From contig DKKT01000018.1 of assembly GCA_002455425.1 (NCBI GenBank), forward strand, positions 1-14,111: a stretch of DNA of 14,111 nt, read 5' to 3'. The stretch is from Chthonomonas sp. UBA6659 (GTDB lineage Bacteria > Armatimonadota > Fimbriimonadia > Fimbriimonadales > Fimbriimonadaceae). Position numbers and translations under genes: made by a program. This document shows, piece by piece, positions 13,570 to 14,111 of the stretch (the first letter of the stretch is position 1; every line of letters starts with the position of its first letter). A model generated the notes under the pieces. That model worked only from the letters and a program-made list of their open reading frames with translations. It searched no databases and had not been told where the DNA came from.

Positions 13570-14111
13570 ATGACCGCCGGTTCCGACTTTCCACGCCCTA
13601 CGTTGCACCAATGGGAGCAGGCCGCGGCTAAGTCCGCGCCGGGGGGCAATCTCGATGCCCTTCACTGGATCACCCCGGAAGGCATTGAGATCAAGCCACT
13701 CTACACGACGGCCGACACCGCCGAACTCCCCTACGTAGACACGCTTCCCGGCTTCCCTCCGTTCATAAGGGGTCCGCAGGCTACGATGTACGCCGGAAGG
13801 CCTTGGACGGTCCGGCAGTATGCGGGGTTTTCGACCGCGGAGCAGAGCAATGCGTTCTACCGGAAGAGCCTGGCCGCGGGCGGACAGGGCATCAGTGTGG
13901 CCTTCGATCTCGCGACGCACCGCGGTTACGACAGCGATCACCCACGGGTCGTCGGCGACGTGGGCAAAGCCGGGGTGGCCATCGACAGCGTCGAGGACAT
14001 GAAAATCCTTTTCGACGGGATTCCCCTCGACCAGGTGAGCGTGAGCATGACGATGAACGGAGGTGTCCTCCCCGTCCTCGCAGGCTACATCGTCGCCGCC
14101 GAGGAGCAGGG
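13570..14111 (+). CDS. Methylmalonyl-CoA mutase large subunit, 5' part (cut by window end)
   Basis: The first 180 codons of an open frame that runs off the window. The enzyme interconverts (R)-methylmalonyl-CoA and succinyl-CoA with adenosylcobalamin, in propionate, odd-chain fatty acid or branched amino acid breakdown, or in the reverse direction. Recognisable blocks are GIEIKPLYT, LPGFPPFIRGPQATMYAGRP, WTVRQYAGFSTAEQSNAFYR, GGQGISVAFDLATHRGYDSD, and IPLDQVSVSMTMNGGVLPVL. They are characteristic of the substrate-binding TIM barrel of the catalytic subunit. Tyrosine and arginine residues of the MYAGRPWTVRQYAGFST segment line the acyl-CoA pocket in known structures. The C-terminal B12-binding domain, if fused, lies beyond the window. 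ATG 13570 is supported by AGGAG 7 bases before it. Related mutases such as isobutyryl-CoA mutase cannot be excluded from this fragment. Confidence 0.92.
   Translation, partial: MTAGSDFPRPTLHQWEQAAAKSAPGGNLDALHWITPEGIEIKPLYTTADTAELPYVDTLPGFPPFIRGPQATMYAGRPWTVRQYAGFSTAEQSNAFYRKSLAAGGQGISVAFDLATHRGYDSDHPRVVGDVGKAGVAIDSVEDMKILFDGIPLDQVSVSMTMNGGVLPVLAGYIVAAEEQ

Overview
The window comes from a GC-rich (my estimate is a little above 60%) diderm bacterium, most likely of the Armatimonadota/Fimbriimonadia type. The pointers are a PEP-CTERM protein, a pseudopilin with the H-X9-DG motif, several exported proteins of unknown function and a methylmalonyl-CoA mutase. Planctomycetes or Verrucomicrobia share several of these traits, so the phylum is an inference. 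No tRNA, rRNA, CRISPR array, transposase or integrase was recognised.

Layout. 1-267: repeat-like intergenic DNA. 268-1644 (+): a GNAT acetyltransferase and an exported protein of unknown function. 1628-4266 (-): a tight three-gene operon, read from 4266 down: metallophosphoesterase, exported DUF4177-like protein, CCA-adding enzyme. 4382-6088 (+): a contractile-phage tail sheath protein that carries a lipoprotein signal and an extra beta-rich domain. It converges through a hairpin terminator on 6155-7765 (-), an exported PQQ-type beta-propeller. 7880-8188 (-): a small membrane/coiled-coil protein divergent from ispG (8370-9677, +). 9678-10252: a 575-base gap with REP-like hairpin repeats, a strong terminator and a decayed PEP-CTERM tail. 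10253-11011 (+): a PEP-CTERM protein, convergent across two hairpins with an H-X9-DG pseudopilin (11205-12149, -). 12261-13426 (+): acylphosphatase and a membrane-anchored alpha/beta hydrolase. 13570 to the window end: 5' part of the methylmalonyl-CoA mutase large subunit.

How the genes relate. Most are unlinked housekeeping genes (tRNA maturation, MEP isoprenoid pathway, propionate/methylmalonyl metabolism) mixed with cell-envelope proteins. Two things stand out. First, the solitary, apparently lipid-anchored tail sheath has no tube, baseplate or other phage gene beside it. Second, at least six genes have a TANNNT-like -10 hexamer only 6-7 bases before the start codon, which suggests widespread leaderless transcription; other genes (pseudopilin, PEP-CTERM protein, mutase) have a Shine-Dalgarno site and a 5' leader.
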